A DNA stretch of 64,000 bases from Actinokineospora pegani (GTDB taxonomy: Bacteria > Actinomycetota > Actinomycetes > Mycobacteriales > Pseudonocardiaceae), in NCBI RefSeq assembly GCF_009745975.1, contig NZ_WHOL01000048.1:1-64000 (forward strand). The letters run 5' to 3'. Numbering within the stretch: position 1 is the first letter of the stretch; every line of letters begins with the position of its first letter. The notes beneath the pieces are model-generated. The model was not told the DNA's origin and made no database searches. It worked only from the letters and a program-made list of their open reading frames with translations. Below are positions 7,470 to 16,465 of the stretch, in pieces. A program made the position numbers and the translations under genes.

Positions 7470-9077
7470 GTGCGGAATCCCTGGGTGGCGCTGAGCGCGT
7501 TGTGCGCTTGTTTCTTCATGGTCATGCTCGACTCGACCATCGTCACCGTGGCCATCCCGGCGATGTTGGAGGACCTGGACGCGACGCTGAACCAGGTGGT
7601 GTGGGTCAACAGCGTCTACCTGTTGGCGAACACCGTCCCCCTGCTCGTGACGGGGCGGTTGGGGGATCGGTTCGGGCCCAAGCGGGTGTTGGTCGTCGGG
7701 TTGGTGGTGTTCCTGGGGGCCTCGCTGTGGTGCGGGCTCTCGACCTCCGCCGGCTCGCTCATCGCGGCACGGGCCGCGCAGGGGCTGGGGGCGGCGTTGA
7801 TGACGCCGCAGACCTTGGCGTTCATCAGCGGGTTGTTCCCGGCTGAGCGGCGGACGGCGCCGATCGCGGTGTGGGGCGGGGTGGCGGGGGTGGCGACGAT
7901 CGCGGGGCCGGTGATCGGGGGGGTGCTGGTGGAGCACGTGGGGTGGCCCGCGATCTTCCTGGTGAACCTGCCCATCGGGCTGGTGGGGCTGGTGCTGGCG
8001 GTGGTGCTGCTGCCGGACTGGCGGCCCAGCGGGAGGGTGCGGTTCGACGGGGTGGGGGCGGCGCTGGCGGCGGGTGGGCTGGGGCTGGTGGTGTTCGGGT
8101 TGCAGAACGGGCAGCACTACCGGTGGGGGACGATCGTCGGGCCGATCGGGGTGCTGCCGGTGATCGGGGTCGGGCTGCTGCTGGTCGGCGGGTTCGTGGT
8201 GTGGCAGCGGCGGCCCCGGCCCGACCCGCTGGTGCCGCCCGCGCTGGCCGGGGTGCCCAACTTCGGGTTCGCGAACCTGGTGCACGCGGCGCTGGGGTTC
8301 GCCACGACGGGCATGTTCCTGCCGCTGGTGATCTACTCGCAGACGGTGCTCGGGTTGGACGCGGTGGAGTCGGCGGTGCTGTGCCTGCCGATGGCCCTCG
8401 CGGCGGGGGTGGCGGCGGTCGTCGCGAGCCGGGTGGTGGCCCGGGTGGGGGCCAAGCCGCTGATCATCACCGGGCTCAGCGGGCTGGCGGCGGGGACCGC
8501 GGCGCTGGCGGTGCTCGCCGTGCCGGGGGCCGACCCGGACGACCTGGTGCCGGGGCTGGTCGTCGCGGGCATCGGGATCGGGCTGGTGTTCTCCCCGCTG
8601 ACGGCCACCGCGACGGCGGGGCTGCCGCCGGGCCTGGTCGGCGCGGGGTCGGGCGTGTTCAACACCTCCCGGCAGGTCGGCGGGGTGCTCGGGAGCGCGA
8701 CGACGGGGCTGCTGCTGCAAGTGGGGCTCGGGGTGGCGATCCCGCGCGCGGCCGAGGAGTACGCCCGGAAGCTGCCGCCGCGCTACGCCGACGAGTTCGT
8801 GCGGCGGATCACCGAGGCCGCCGACAGCGCCAGCCAGTTCGGCGGGGAGGGCCCGGACGTCCCGGCCGACTGGTCGCCCAGCATCGCCGAGCACGTGCGC
8901 GGGCTGGCGACCGACGCGTTCCACCTCGGCTTCACCACGGCGGCGCGCGCCACCCTCGTCCTCCCGGTGGTCGTGCTGGTGCTGGGGATCATCTGCGCGG
9001 CGGGCCTGCGGACCCCGGCCCCGGTCCAGGGGCCGGGGCAGCACCGGGGGCTGCCGCCGGAGCCGGTCGCTCCGTAG
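7470..9077 (+). CDS. MFS drug exporter, DHA2 (14-TM) family
   Basis: The 535-residue membrane protein carries the DHA2 helix-1 motif LDSTIVTVAIP and the cytoplasmic loop motif A (GRLGDRFGPKRV). It also has an antiporter motif C region (GGVAGVATIAGPVIGGVLVE). Hydrophobicity supports about 14 helices, as in EmrB/QacA proton-driven exporters. Start GTG 7470 lies six bases after TACCCT, suggesting a leaderless transcript. The substrate cannot be predicted. It separates accDE from maf and accA. Confidence 0.87.
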   Translation: MRNPWVALSALCACFFMVMLDSTIVTVAIPAMLEDLDATLNQVVWVNSVYLLANTVPLLVTGRLGDRFGPKRVLVVGLVVFLGASLWCGLSTSAGSLIAARAAQGLGAALMTPQTLAFISGLFPAERRTAPIAVWGGVAGVATIAGPVIGGVLVEHVGWPAIFLVNLPIGLVGLVLAVVLLPDWRPSGRVRFDGVGAALAAGGLGLVVFGLQNGQHYRWGTIVGPIGVLPVIGVGLLLVGGFVVWQRRPRPDPLVPPALAGVPNFGFANLVHAALGFATTGMFLPLVIYSQTVLGLDAVESAVLCLPMALAAGVAAVVASRVVARVGAKPLIITGLSGLAAGTAALAVLAVPGADPDDLVPGLVVAGIGIGLVFSPLTATATAGLPPGLVGAGSGVFNTSRQVGGVLGSATTGLLLQVGLGVAIPRAAEEYARKLPPRYADEFVRRITEAADSASQFGGEGPDVPADWSPSIAEHVRGLATDAFHLGFTTAARATLVLPVVVLVLGIICAAGLRTPAPVQGPGQHRGLPPEPVAP

Positions 9078-9081
9078 CGCC

Positions 9082-10896
9082 ATGGACATGACCGCCCGCG
9101 CCGCGCTGCTGGTCCTGGCCGTCGCCGCGTCGACGGGGCTGGGGCTGGTGGTCACCGCCGCGCCGGTGCCGGGCAGGCCGGTCGCGGTGCAGCGCACGGA
9201 GCCGGTGCACTCCTACGAGTCCGCCGTGCGCGAGACGGTGTGGGTCGACACCGGGCAGACGGCTCCGGACGGGCGCCGGGTGCGGGTCGCGGCCGACATC
9301 ATCCGGCCCGCCGACGCGCCGGGCCGGGTCCCGGTGATCATGGACGCCGGCCCGTACTACGCGACGCTGGGGCGGGGCAACGAGGCCGATCGCAAGGCCT
9401 ACGACAGCGCGGGCAGGCCGGTGGCCTTCCCGCTCTACCTGGACAACTACTTCGTCCCCCGCGGGTACGCGGTGGCGCAGGTCGACCTGCCCGGCACCGG
9501 CCGCTCCACCGGCTGCGTCGACGTCGGCGGGCCCGCGGAGGTCGCCGCGGCCAAGTCGGTCGTCGACTGGCTCAACGGCCGCGCGACCGGGTACACGGCG
9601 GCGGCGGGCGGCAGCGAGGTCAGCGCGTCCTGGGCCACCGGCGCGGTCGGCATGATCGGCAAGTCCTGGGACGGCACGGTCGCCAACGGCGTCGCGGCCA
9701 CCGGCGTGGAGGGCCTGCGCACGATCGTGCCCATCGCGGCGATCTCCTCCTGGTACGACTACTACCGCGCGAACGGCGCGGTCCTCACGACCGGCGCCCC
9801 GGCGGACCTGGCCGCGGTGGTGGAGAACCCCGGGGCCGCCGCGGGCTGCGCGCCGGTCGAGGCCGGACTCGTCGCGGGCGCCCCGGACAGCGGCGACCTG
9901 ACCGCGATGTGGCGCGCCCGCGACTACCGGGCCTCGGCCGCGAACGTGAAGGCCAGCGTCTTCGCGGTCCACGGCCTCAACGACCTCAACGTCAAGTCCC
10001 AGCACTTCGGCCGGTGGTGGTCGGCGCTGCCCGCCTCGGTCGAGCGCAAGGTCTGGCTGTCGCAGGCAGGCCACGTCGACCCGTTCGACCTCCGCCGCCG
10101 CGCCTGGGTCGAGGCCCTGCACCGCTGGTTCGACCACTACCTGCTCGACCTCGACAACGGCGTCGACCGCGAGCCGCGCGCCACCGTCGAGGTCGCCCCC
10201 GACACCTGGCGCGACGACCCGGCGTGGCCGGTCGGCCGCACCTCGACCACGCTGCGCCCCACCCCCGGGCCCACGGCGGGCGTCGGCGCGCTCACGACCA
10301 CCGCGCCCCCGGCGGGCGCGACGGCCGCCCTCACCGACGACCGCTCGGCCTCCGACACCTGGATCACCGCCCCGGACAGCGCCTCCCCCGCCCGCGTCCT
10401 CTACCAGTCGGCGGCCCTGCCCGCCGAGACCCGCGTCTCCGGCACCCCCTCGGTCACCATCACCGCCACCCCCGACCAGTCCGCGGCGCGCCTGACCGCC
10501 CTGCTCGTCGACCTCGGCCCCACCACGACCCGGGCGGGCGAGGGCATCACCAACCTGCCCACCCGCTCCTGCTGGGGCCCCAGCACCCCGGACGACAGCT
10601 CCTGCTACCTGGACACCGGGACCACCACGACGACGGCGCCGCAGACGGTCATCGCCCGGGGCTGGGCGGACCTCGGCCACCACGCGGGCCTGGGGATCCG
10701 CGACGAGCTGACCCCCGGGACCCCGTACACGATCAGCTTCGAGCTGGCCGCGACCGACCACACGCTCCCGGCGGGCCACCGGCTGGCCCTGGTCATCGGC
10801 AGCACGGACGCGCCGCACATCACCCCGGCGGGCGCCAACCCGACGCTGGTGCTGGACCTGGCCAAGACCAGCGTCACCGTGCCGGGCCTCGGCTGA
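9082..10896 (+). CDS. Secreted S15-family X-Pro dipeptidyl-peptidase/CocE-like hydrolase
   Basis: The 604-residue protein starts with a hydrophobic export signal (AALLVLAVAASTGLGLVV), so it is probably secreted or membrane-tethered. The alpha/beta-hydrolase part has the nucleophile motif GKSWDG, the acid HGLNDLNV and the histidine GHVDPF. A C-terminal jelly-roll domain (residues 360-604) is typical of peptidase S15 and CocE/NonD enzymes. It probably releases X-Pro dipeptides, although related enzymes hydrolyse esters. It begins four bases after the MFS stop, so it is likely co-transcribed with the exporter. Confidence 0.85.
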   Translation: MDMTARAALLVLAVAASTGLGLVVTAAPVPGRPVAVQRTEPVHSYESAVRETVWVDTGQTAPDGRRVRVAADIIRPADAPGRVPVIMDAGPYYATLGRGNEADRKAYDSAGRPVAFPLYLDNYFVPRGYAVAQVDLPGTGRSTGCVDVGGPAEVAAAKSVVDWLNGRATGYTAAAGGSEVSASWATGAVGMIGKSWDGTVANGVAATGVEGLRTIVPIAAISSWYDYYRANGAVLTTGAPADLAAVVENPGAAAGCAPVEAGLVAGAPDSGDLTAMWRARDYRASAANVKASVFAVHGLNDLNVKSQHFGRWWSALPASVERKVWLSQAGHVDPFDLRRRAWVEALHRWFDHYLLDLDNGVDREPRATVEVAPDTWRDDPAWPVGRTSTTLRPTPGPTAGVGALTTTAPPAGATAALTDDRSASDTWITAPDSASPARVLYQSAALPAETRVSGTPSVTITATPDQSAARLTALLVDLGPTTTRAGEGITNLPTRSCWGPSTPDDSSCYLDTGTTTTTAPQTVIARGWADLGHHAGLGIRDELTPGTPYTISFELAATDHTLPAGHRLALVIGSTDAPHITPAGANPTLVLDLAKTSVTVPGLG

Positions 10897-10918
10897 GCCG
10901 AGCGGATAGCCTGCCGCC

Positions 10919-11545
10919 GTGCGCCTGGTCCTCGCTTCCCAGTCCCCCGCCCGGCTCAGCGTCCTCAAGGCGGCCGGGGTCGACCCCGTCGTCCGGGTGT
11001 CCGGCGTGGACGAGGACGCGGTCGCCGCCGCGCTCACCGACCCCGCCCCCGAGCAGCTCGTGGTGGCGCTGGCCGAGGCCAAGGCGCGGGCGGTGCTGGC
11101 CGACGTCGCCACCGAGCACCCCGACTGCGTGGTGGTCGGCTGCGACTCGATGCTGCACATCGACGGGGAGATGGTCGGCAAGCCGCGGACCGCCGAGCAG
11201 GCCCTGCGGCGGTGGCGGGCCATGGCGGGCGGCCACGGCGACCTGCTCACCGGGCACAGCGTGGTCCGCCTCGCGGGCGGCGAGGTCGTGGCGACCGCCT
11301 CGGCGGCGGAGACGACCCGGGTGCACTTCGCCGACCCGGCGCCCGAGGAGCTCGACGCCTACGTCGCCACCGGCGAGCCGTTGCAGGTGGCGGGCGCGTT
11401 CACCCTCGACGCGCTCGGCGGGTGGTTCGTCACCCGGATCGAGGGCGACCCGTCGAGCGTGGTGGGGATCAGCCTGCCGCTGACGCGATCGCTGCTGGTC
11501 CGGGTGGGTGTCAGTGTGACTCGGCTCTGGCGTTCCACAAACTGA
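10919..11545 (+). CDS. maf: Maf-like nucleoside triphosphate pyrophosphatase
   Basis: The 208-residue enzyme hydrolyses non-canonical or pyrimidine nucleoside triphosphates to monophosphates. The N-terminal LVLASQSPARLSVL (Maf S-x-S-x-R motif), the central VVGCDSMLHIDGE and GKPRTAEQA, and GAFTLDALGG near the end match the family. GTG 10919 lies six bases after TAGCCT, so the message may be leaderless. In mycobacteria maf also lies between accE5 and accA3. Which Maf substrate subclass applies is uncertain. Confidence 0.92.
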   Translation: MRLVLASQSPARLSVLKAAGVDPVVRVSGVDEDAVAAALTDPAPEQLVVALAEAKARAVLADVATEHPDCVVVGCDSMLHIDGEMVGKPRTAEQALRRWRAMAGGHGDLLTGHSVVRLAGGEVVATASAAETTRVHFADPAPEELDAYVATGEPLQVAGAFTLDALGGWFVTRIEGDPSSVVGISLPLTRSLLVRVGVSVTRLWRSTN

Positions 11546-11594
11546 GAGGGGCACCGGCAGACGTCGCTGGCCTGGTCGGCACCTCGTTGAGCCC

Positions 11595-11870
11595 GTGCAG
11601 CACGCGGACATCGCGGCCGTGTTCGGCGCCTTCGCCACGGCGGGCGCCCCCGGCTGGTTCACCACGCTGCCCCGGTCCACGATCGGCCTGGCGCCCGAGG
11701 GCGTCGCGGCAGGCGTGGCGATCGTCCACGGCATCGACCCGATCCTGGACATGGCCCGCACCGCGACCAACGCCGCCGGTCAGGTCACCGTCCCGGTCCC
11801 GGTCGCCCGCGGCGGGGGCCTCGTGCGCGACGGGGCGGAGACGTCCGCCGAGGAGCGCGAGCCGGTCTAG
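11595..11870 (+). pseudogene. C-terminal remnant of a dicarboxylate/amino acid:cation symporter
   Basis: The 91-residue open frame begins in the middle of a transporter domain. GLAPEGVAAGVAIVHGIDPI followed by LDMARTATNAAGQ is the helix-8 region of the DAACS (GltP/DctA-like) family, where the Asp and Asn bind substrate and sodium. Normal members have more than 400 residues. The preceding 49 bases after maf contain no upstream part of the family, so roughly 80 percent of the gene is missing. Its end overlaps the convergent gene by four bases. I read it as a deletion remnant. Confidence 0.7.
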
Positions 11871-12565
11871 GCGCACGGCCGCAGCGCCGCCTTGGTGATC
11901 GACACCGCTGGGTACCCGGGAAGCGACCGCACTCCCGGGTACTCGCGCGTGCAGCCCACCGGGTCGCCGCCGACCACGTCGTAGACGACCAATCGCACGC
12001 GGTCGCTGCCCGGCCGGACGCGGGTCGCGGCGAGCACCTCGGGGGCCGAGTCCACGTCGGTGTTGCCCAGGGTCAGCAGGCCCGCGTCGGAGTGGAAGGC
12101 GACGGTGCCCGCGCTCCACTTGCCCGACCGGCCGGAGATGACCTGGCCCGCCACGCCGTCCGGGCCGGTGCCGCGCACCAGGCAGGCGGTGAAGAAGGCG
12201 TCCCCGCCGCAGACCAGCGAGTCCGGGCCGAGGGTGACGCCGGAGTCCACGACGGTGATCTCGATGATCTCGCTGGTGGTGGGGCCGCCGATGCGGACCC
12301 GGCCGGAGGCGCCGCCGGGGTCGCCGATCAGGTCGAGGTAGGTGCTGCCCGCCCTGGCCCGGCCCAGCGGCTGGCACGCCTCGCCGGTGCGGCAGCCGTC
12401 CTGGCCGACGCCCGGGGTCGGCGGGACCGGTGGCGCGCTCGCCGAGTCAGCGGGCTCCGGACCGCGATCGCGCAAGGCCGCGGCCCCCACCAACGCGCCG
12501 ACGGCGACCACCGCGCACAAAAGCGCCACCAGGAGCAGGCCCCGCGGGGCAAATGGTCGCGACAC
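11867..12565 (-). CDS. Hypothetical single-pass membrane protein with extracytoplasmic domain
   Basis: GTG 12565 is preceded by GGAGGTGA at good spacing and gives 232 residues. Residues 8-32 form one membrane anchor (LLLVALLCAVVAVGALVGAA), followed by a Pro/Ser-rich linker and a beta-rich outer domain containing several cysteines (DGCRTGEACQP, LVCGGDAFFTACLV, PVGCTREY, RPCA). Paired cysteines suggest disulphides outside the cell. It is divergent from accA across 127 bases. I do not recognise the family. Confidence 0.78.
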   Translation of the reverse strand: MSRPFAPRGLLLVALLCAVVAVGALVGAAALRDRGPEPADSASAPPVPPTPGVGQDGCRTGEACQPLGRARAGSTYLDLIGDPGGASGRVRIGGPTTSEIIEITVVDSGVTLGPDSLVCGGDAFFTACLVRGTGPDGVAGQVISGRSGKWSAGTVAFHSDAGLLTLGNTDVDSAPEVLAATRVRPGSDRVRLVVYDVVGGDPVGCTREYPGVRSLPGYPAVSITKAALRPCA

Positions 12566-12692
12566 GTTGTCACCTCCGCAGCAAAAAGCGCCCTGGCGGC
12601 CCATTATCCGCCATTGTGGGGGTTGTCTCGGTTCCGCGAACGCGGCCGATCCGTAAACTGCCAGCAGCCCGTGCGAGCCAAGGAGGAACGGC

Positions 12693-14468
12693 GTGTCCGA
12701 GTCGAAGGCGTTGAGCAAGGTCCTCATCGCCAACCGGGGTGAGATCGCCGTGCGGGTCATCCGTGCCTGCCAGGACGCCGGCCTCGCCAGTGTCGCGGTG
12801 TACGCGGACCCGGACCGGGACGCGCTGTTCGTCCGGTTGGCCGACGAGGCGTTCGCCCTGGGTGGCGCCACCCCCGGCGAGAGCTACCTGAACATCGACA
12901 AGGTGCTGGACGCGGCCAAGCGCTCCGGCGCCGACGCGGTGCACCCCGGCTACGGGTTCCTGTCCGAGAACGCCGATTTCGCCCAGGCCGTCATCGACGC
13001 CGGGCTGAACTGGGTCGGCCCGGACCCGCAGGCCATCCGCGACCTGGGCGACAAGGTCACCGCGCGGCACATCGCCATGCGCGCGGGCGCCCCGCTGGTG
13101 CCCGGCACCAAGGAGCCGGTGGGCGGCGCGGACGAGATCGTCGCCTTCGCCCAGGAGCACGGCCTGCCGGTGGCCATCAAGGCCGCCTTCGGCGGCGGCG
13201 GCCGCGGCCTCAAGGTCGCCCGCACCATCGAGGAGATCCCGGAGCTGTTCGACTCCGCGGTGCGCGAGGCGGTCACCGCCTTCGGCCGCGGCGAGTGCTT
13301 CGTGGAGCTCTACCTGGACAAGCCGCGCCACGTCGAGGCCCAGGTGCTGGCCGACAAGCACGGCAACGTCGTCGTCGTGGGCACCCGCGACTGCTCGCTG
13401 CAGCGCCGCCACCAGAAGCTGGTCGAGGAGGCCCCCGCGCCGTTCCTCACCGACGAGCAGCGCGCCCAGATCCACTCCTCGGCCAAGGCCATCTGCAAGG
13501 AGGCCGGGTACTCCGGCGCGGGCACCGTCGAGTACCTCGTCGGCGCCAACGGCGCGATCTCCTTCCTCGAGGTCAACACCCGCCTGCAGGTCGAGCACCC
13601 GGTCTCCGAGGAGACCGCGGGCGTCGACCTGGTGCTGGAGCAGTTCCGCATCGCCGCTGGCGAGGAGCTGCGCTCCACCGAGGACCCGGCCCCGCGCGGC
13701 CACTCGATCGAGTTCCGGATCAACGGCGAGGACGCCGGTCGCGGCTTCCTGCCCGCCCCCGGCACCGTGACCCGCTGGGTCGCCCCGGACGGCCCCGGCG
13801 TGCGCGTGGACTCCGGTGTGGAGTCCGGCACCGTCATCGGCGGCCAGTTCGACTCGCTGCTGGCCAAGGTCATCGTCACCGGCGCCGACCGCGACCAGGC
13901 CATCGCCCGCTCCCGCCGCGCGCTCGACGAGCTGGTGGTCGAGGGCATGGCCACCGTGACCCCGTTCCACCGGGCGATCGTGCGCGACCCGGCGTTCCTG
14001 GGCGACGGCGAGAAGTTCACCGTCCACACGCGCTGGATCGAGACCGAGTTCGACAACACCATCGAGCCGTTCACCGGCGGTGCGGACGCGAGCGAGGACG
14101 AGCCCCGCCAGAACGTCGTCGTCGAGGTCGGCGGGCGCCGCCTGGAGGTGTCGCTGCCGGGCAACCTGGCCCTGGGCACCGGCGGTGGCGGCGCGGCGGC
14201 CAAGGCCAAGCCGCGCAAGCGCGCGGGCGGCAAGGGCGGCGCGGCGGCCTCCGGCGACGCGGTGGCGGCGCCGATGCAGGGCACCATCGTCAAGATCGCG
14301 GTCGAGGACGGGCAGACCGTCGAGGCGGGCGACCTGGTCGTGGTGCTCGAGGCCATGAAGATGGAGAACCCGGTGACCGCGCACAAGGCGGGCACCGTCA
14401 CCGGCCTGGGCGTGGCCCAGGGCGAGACGGTCACCACGGGCTCGGTCATCTGCGAGATCAAGGACTGA
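12693..14468 (+). CDS. accA3: Acyl-CoA carboxylase alpha subunit (biotin carboxylase + BCCP)
   Basis: The 591-residue subunit combines a biotin carboxylase ([17 protein letters not shown] at the N-terminus, ATP-grasp [10 protein letters not shown], the [14 protein letters not shown] block) with a C-terminal biotinyl domain joined by an Ala/Lys/Gly-rich linker. The biotin-accepting lysine is K556 in EAMKME. It should serve AccD5/AccE and possibly other beta subunits. GTG 12693 is supported by AGGAGG upstream, and TAAACT at 12654-12659 is a candidate -10. Confidence 0.95.
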   Translation: MSESKALSKVLIANRGEIAVRVIRACQDAGLASVAVYADPDRDALFVRLADEAFALGGATPGESYLNIDKVLDAAKRSGADAVHPGYGFLSENADFAQAVIDAGLNWVGPDPQAIRDLGDKVTARHIAMRAGAPLVPGTKEPVGGADEIVAFAQEHGLPVAIKAAFGGGGRGLKVARTIEEIPELFDSAVREAVTAFGRGECFVELYLDKPRHVEAQVLADKHGNVVVVGTRDCSLQRRHQKLVEEAPAPFLTDEQRAQIHSSAKAICKEAGYSGAGTVEYLVGANGAISFLEVNTRLQVEHPVSEETAGVDLVLEQFRIAAGEELRSTEDPAPRGHSIEFRINGEDAGRGFLPAPGTVTRWVAPDGPGVRVDSGVESGTVIGGQFDSLLAKVIVTGADRDQAIARSRRALDELVVEGMATVTPFHRAIVRDPAFLGDGEKFTVHTRWIETEFDNTIEPFTGGADASEDEPRQNVVVEVGGRRLEVSLPGNLALGTGGGGAAAKAKPRKRAGGKGGAAASGDAVAAPMQGTIVKIAVEDGQTVEAGDLVVVLEAMKMENPVTAHKAGTVTGLGVAQGETVTTGSVICEIKD

Positions 14469-14490
14469 AGCTCGGAATACGATCCGGGCC

Positions 14491-14955
14491 ATGGCCGAGA
14501 GTCGTGGCCCGGACATCCGGGTCAGTGCCGGTGAACGCGACGAGGCGGTCCGGCTGCTCGAGACACACCTGTCAACCGGGCGGCTGGACCTCGCCGAGTA
14601 CGAGTTCCGCCGCGTGCGCGCGACCGCCGCGCACACGCGCACGGAGATCGAGTCGCTGTTCACCGACCTGCCCGCCCCGCACCCGGACATGAGCGCCGCG
14701 GTGAGCCCGCTGCGCGCCCTGCGCACCTCGGTGGGCCCGGTCGTGGGCAGGAAGGCGCCACCGGCCCCGGGGCTGGAGGCGACGCCCGCGAGCGAGGCGC
14801 TCAACCTGCTGGCCGGGCTGGTCCTGCTGCTGGGCGTCCCGGGGGCGGTCGTGCTGACCGTTTTCACCGGGCTGTGGTGGACGATCGTGGTCGCGGTCCT
14901 GGTGACCATCGCGGCCGGTGTGCTGGCCGAGGGCCTCAAGCGCCGCTCCTCCTGA
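14491..14955 (+). CDS. DUF1707 domain membrane protein
   Basis: The 154-residue protein has an N-terminal DUF1707 domain (RVSAGERDEAVRLLETHLS through RTEIESLFTDLP), a Pro-rich linker and a C-terminal hydrophobic hairpin (ALNLLAGLVLLLGVPG and WWTIVVAVLVTIAAG). DUF1707 proteins are common in actinobacteria and are often fused to membrane segments; the function is unknown. TACGAT lies seven bases before the ATG, suggesting leaderless expression. The next gene is a paralogue 16 bases away. Confidence 0.85.
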   Translation: MAESRGPDIRVSAGERDEAVRLLETHLSTGRLDLAEYEFRRVRATAAHTRTEIESLFTDLPAPHPDMSAAVSPLRALRTSVGPVVGRKAPPAPGLEATPASEALNLLAGLVLLLGVPGAVVLTVFTGLWWTIVVAVLVTIAAGVLAEGLKRRSS

Positions 14956-14971
14956 CCCGTACGATCGTGGG

Positions 14972-15346
14972 GTGGGCGACGAATCCCGGATGCGCGTCGG
15001 CGACGCCGAGCGGGAGGCCGCGCTGCGCGCCCTGGGCGAGCACATGTCCGCGGGCAGGCTCGACATCGAGGAGTACGGCGAGCGCACCGCCCGGGTGGCC
15101 GCCGCCCGCACCCGCGGCGAGCTGGCCGCCCTGTTCGACGACCTGCCCCCGCCCCGCCCCTCGTTCGCCACCGCGCCCGCCCCGCCGCAGCCCCGCCAGG
15201 TCGCCGCCCCGGCGCCGTGGCTGACGCCGCCCGTGGTGCTCGCCCTGGTCGTGGCGCTCGTGCTGCTGGTGCTGACCCGCGGCCTGGCCCTGCCGCTGCT
15301 GGCCATCCCGGCGGTTCTCTACTTCACCGCGCGCCGCCGGCGCTAG
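14972..15346 (+). CDS. DUF1707 domain membrane protein, paralogue
   Basis: The 124-residue protein repeats the layout of its upstream neighbour: DUF1707 (RVGDAEREAALRALGEHMS to RGELAALFDDLP), a Pro-rich linker and two close hydrophobic segments near the C-terminus ending in ARRRR. GTG 14972 lies six bases after TACGAT. The tandem copies probably arose by duplication, though the linkers and membrane parts have diverged. The TAG stop is also the first three bases of the next gene's -10 hexamer. Confidence 0.83.
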   Translation: MGDESRMRVGDAEREAALRALGEHMSAGRLDIEEYGERTARVAAARTRGELAALFDDLPPPRPSFATAPAPPQPRQVAAPAPWLTPPVVLALVVALVLLVLTRGLALPLLAIPAVLYFTARRRR

Positions 15347-15356
15347 CGTTGACCAC

Positions 15357-15872
15357 GTGGAACCGGTGGAGATCAACGTAGGCAGGTACTACCTGCGCGC
15401 GCTGCGGGCGGACCGCCTGATGGACGACCGACCCGCGCTGCTGGCGGGTTTCGCCGACGCCGAGCTGGCGCGGTGGGTCTCGCACGTGTCGGTGTCGACG
15501 CTGGCCGAGGCCGACGCCTACGTGGCGCTGCGGACCAGGGGCTGGGCCGAGGACACCGGCATGTCCTGGGCGATCGCCGAGCCGACGACCGGCGAGCTGC
15601 TGGGCGAGGTCATGCTCAAGAACCTCGACGTCGGGGCCGGGATCGCCGAGGCGGGCTGCTGGGCGCGGCCGGAGCACCGGGGCGGTGGGATGATCACCGA
15701 AGCGCTGGGCGCGGTGCTGCGGTTCGGCTTCGGCGCGCTGGGGCTGCGCGAGATCTGGTACCGCCACCACCCGGGGAACGCGCCGTCCGCGCGGGTGGCC
15801 GACAAGCTGGGCTTCGAGTACGCCTGCGGCAGCGACGAGCTGCGCGAGCTCGTCCTGCGCGACGAGGCGTGA
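15357..15872 (+). CDS. GNAT-family N-acetyltransferase (RimJ/RimL type)
   Basis: The 171-residue enzyme has the RimJ/RimL layout: YYLRALRADRL at the start, AGCWARPEHRGGGMITEAL as the acetyl-CoA-binding motif A, and HHPGNAPSARVADKLGFEY as motif B. It should acetylate an amine with acetyl-CoA, but the substrate is unknown. GTG 15357 is seven bases after TAGCGT, so the mRNA is probably leaderless. Confidence 0.88.
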   Translation: MEPVEINVGRYYLRALRADRLMDDRPALLAGFADAELARWVSHVSVSTLAEADAYVALRTRGWAEDTGMSWAIAEPTTGELLGEVMLKNLDVGAGIAEAGCWARPEHRGGGMITEALGAVLRFGFGALGLREIWYRHHPGNAPSARVADKLGFEYACGSDELRELVLRDEA

Positions 15873-16038
15873 CCAACCGCTGGTGCCGGACGTTGTACTG
15901 AGCGCGACGGTGGGAAACCGCCGGGTTGCGGAACGGCTACCGCGTGCTGCACGTCTATGACATGGCACGAGAACAGTCGTATCCGAGGTTGCACACTCGC
16001 TAGAGTTGTCACACCACAGGTAGTGACCAGGAGGAGCC

Positions 16039-16413
16039 GTGGCACCAGGCAACAACGGCGGGTCGCAGGGGTCGCTCCCCGGCCCGCTCGACGTGCTGAA
16101 CGTCGCACCGGAGGCGGTCCCCGCCCTGCGGACGGCCTTCGCCGACGCGCTGTCCCGCCTGGACGCGGAGCTGCGGCTGGACGATCTGGGCCTGCGCGTG
16201 GAGCAGTGGGCCAACGACCCGGTCAGCCTCGACGCGGCCAGGGCGGTCAACGGTCTGACCGCCGACGACCAGGAGAAGGCCGCGCTGCTGGCGCTGCGGG
16301 GGTTCCGCGAGCAGCTCAGCACGGCGGTGCACAGCCTGGACAAGATCACCGAGGGGTACCGGCTGCTGGAGGACGACAACTCCGCGACCGTCACGCAGAA
16401 GGGCGCGGACTGA
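16039..16413 (+). CDS. PE-like ESX substrate, 124 aa
   Basis: A small helical protein (VAPEAVPALRTAFADALSRL, then further helices ending KITEGYRLLEDDNSATV) without a signal peptide. GTG 16039 follows AGGAGG. It sits 52 bases before a PPE-like gene, which is followed by EspG. In mycobacteria PE and PPE proteins dimerise and EspG binds the PPE tip before export, so this is best read as the PE-like partner. Sequence conservation with mycobacterial PE is weak. Confidence 0.65.
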   Translation: MAPGNNGGSQGSLPGPLDVLNVAPEAVPALRTAFADALSRLDAELRLDDLGLRVEQWANDPVSLDAARAVNGLTADDQEKAALLALRGFREQLSTAVHSLDKITEGYRLLEDDNSATVTQKGAD

Positions 16414-16465
16414 GCGCCCAGTCCGGCGCCAGTCCTGAGTCGACCAGGGGCAAGGGGACACAGGT

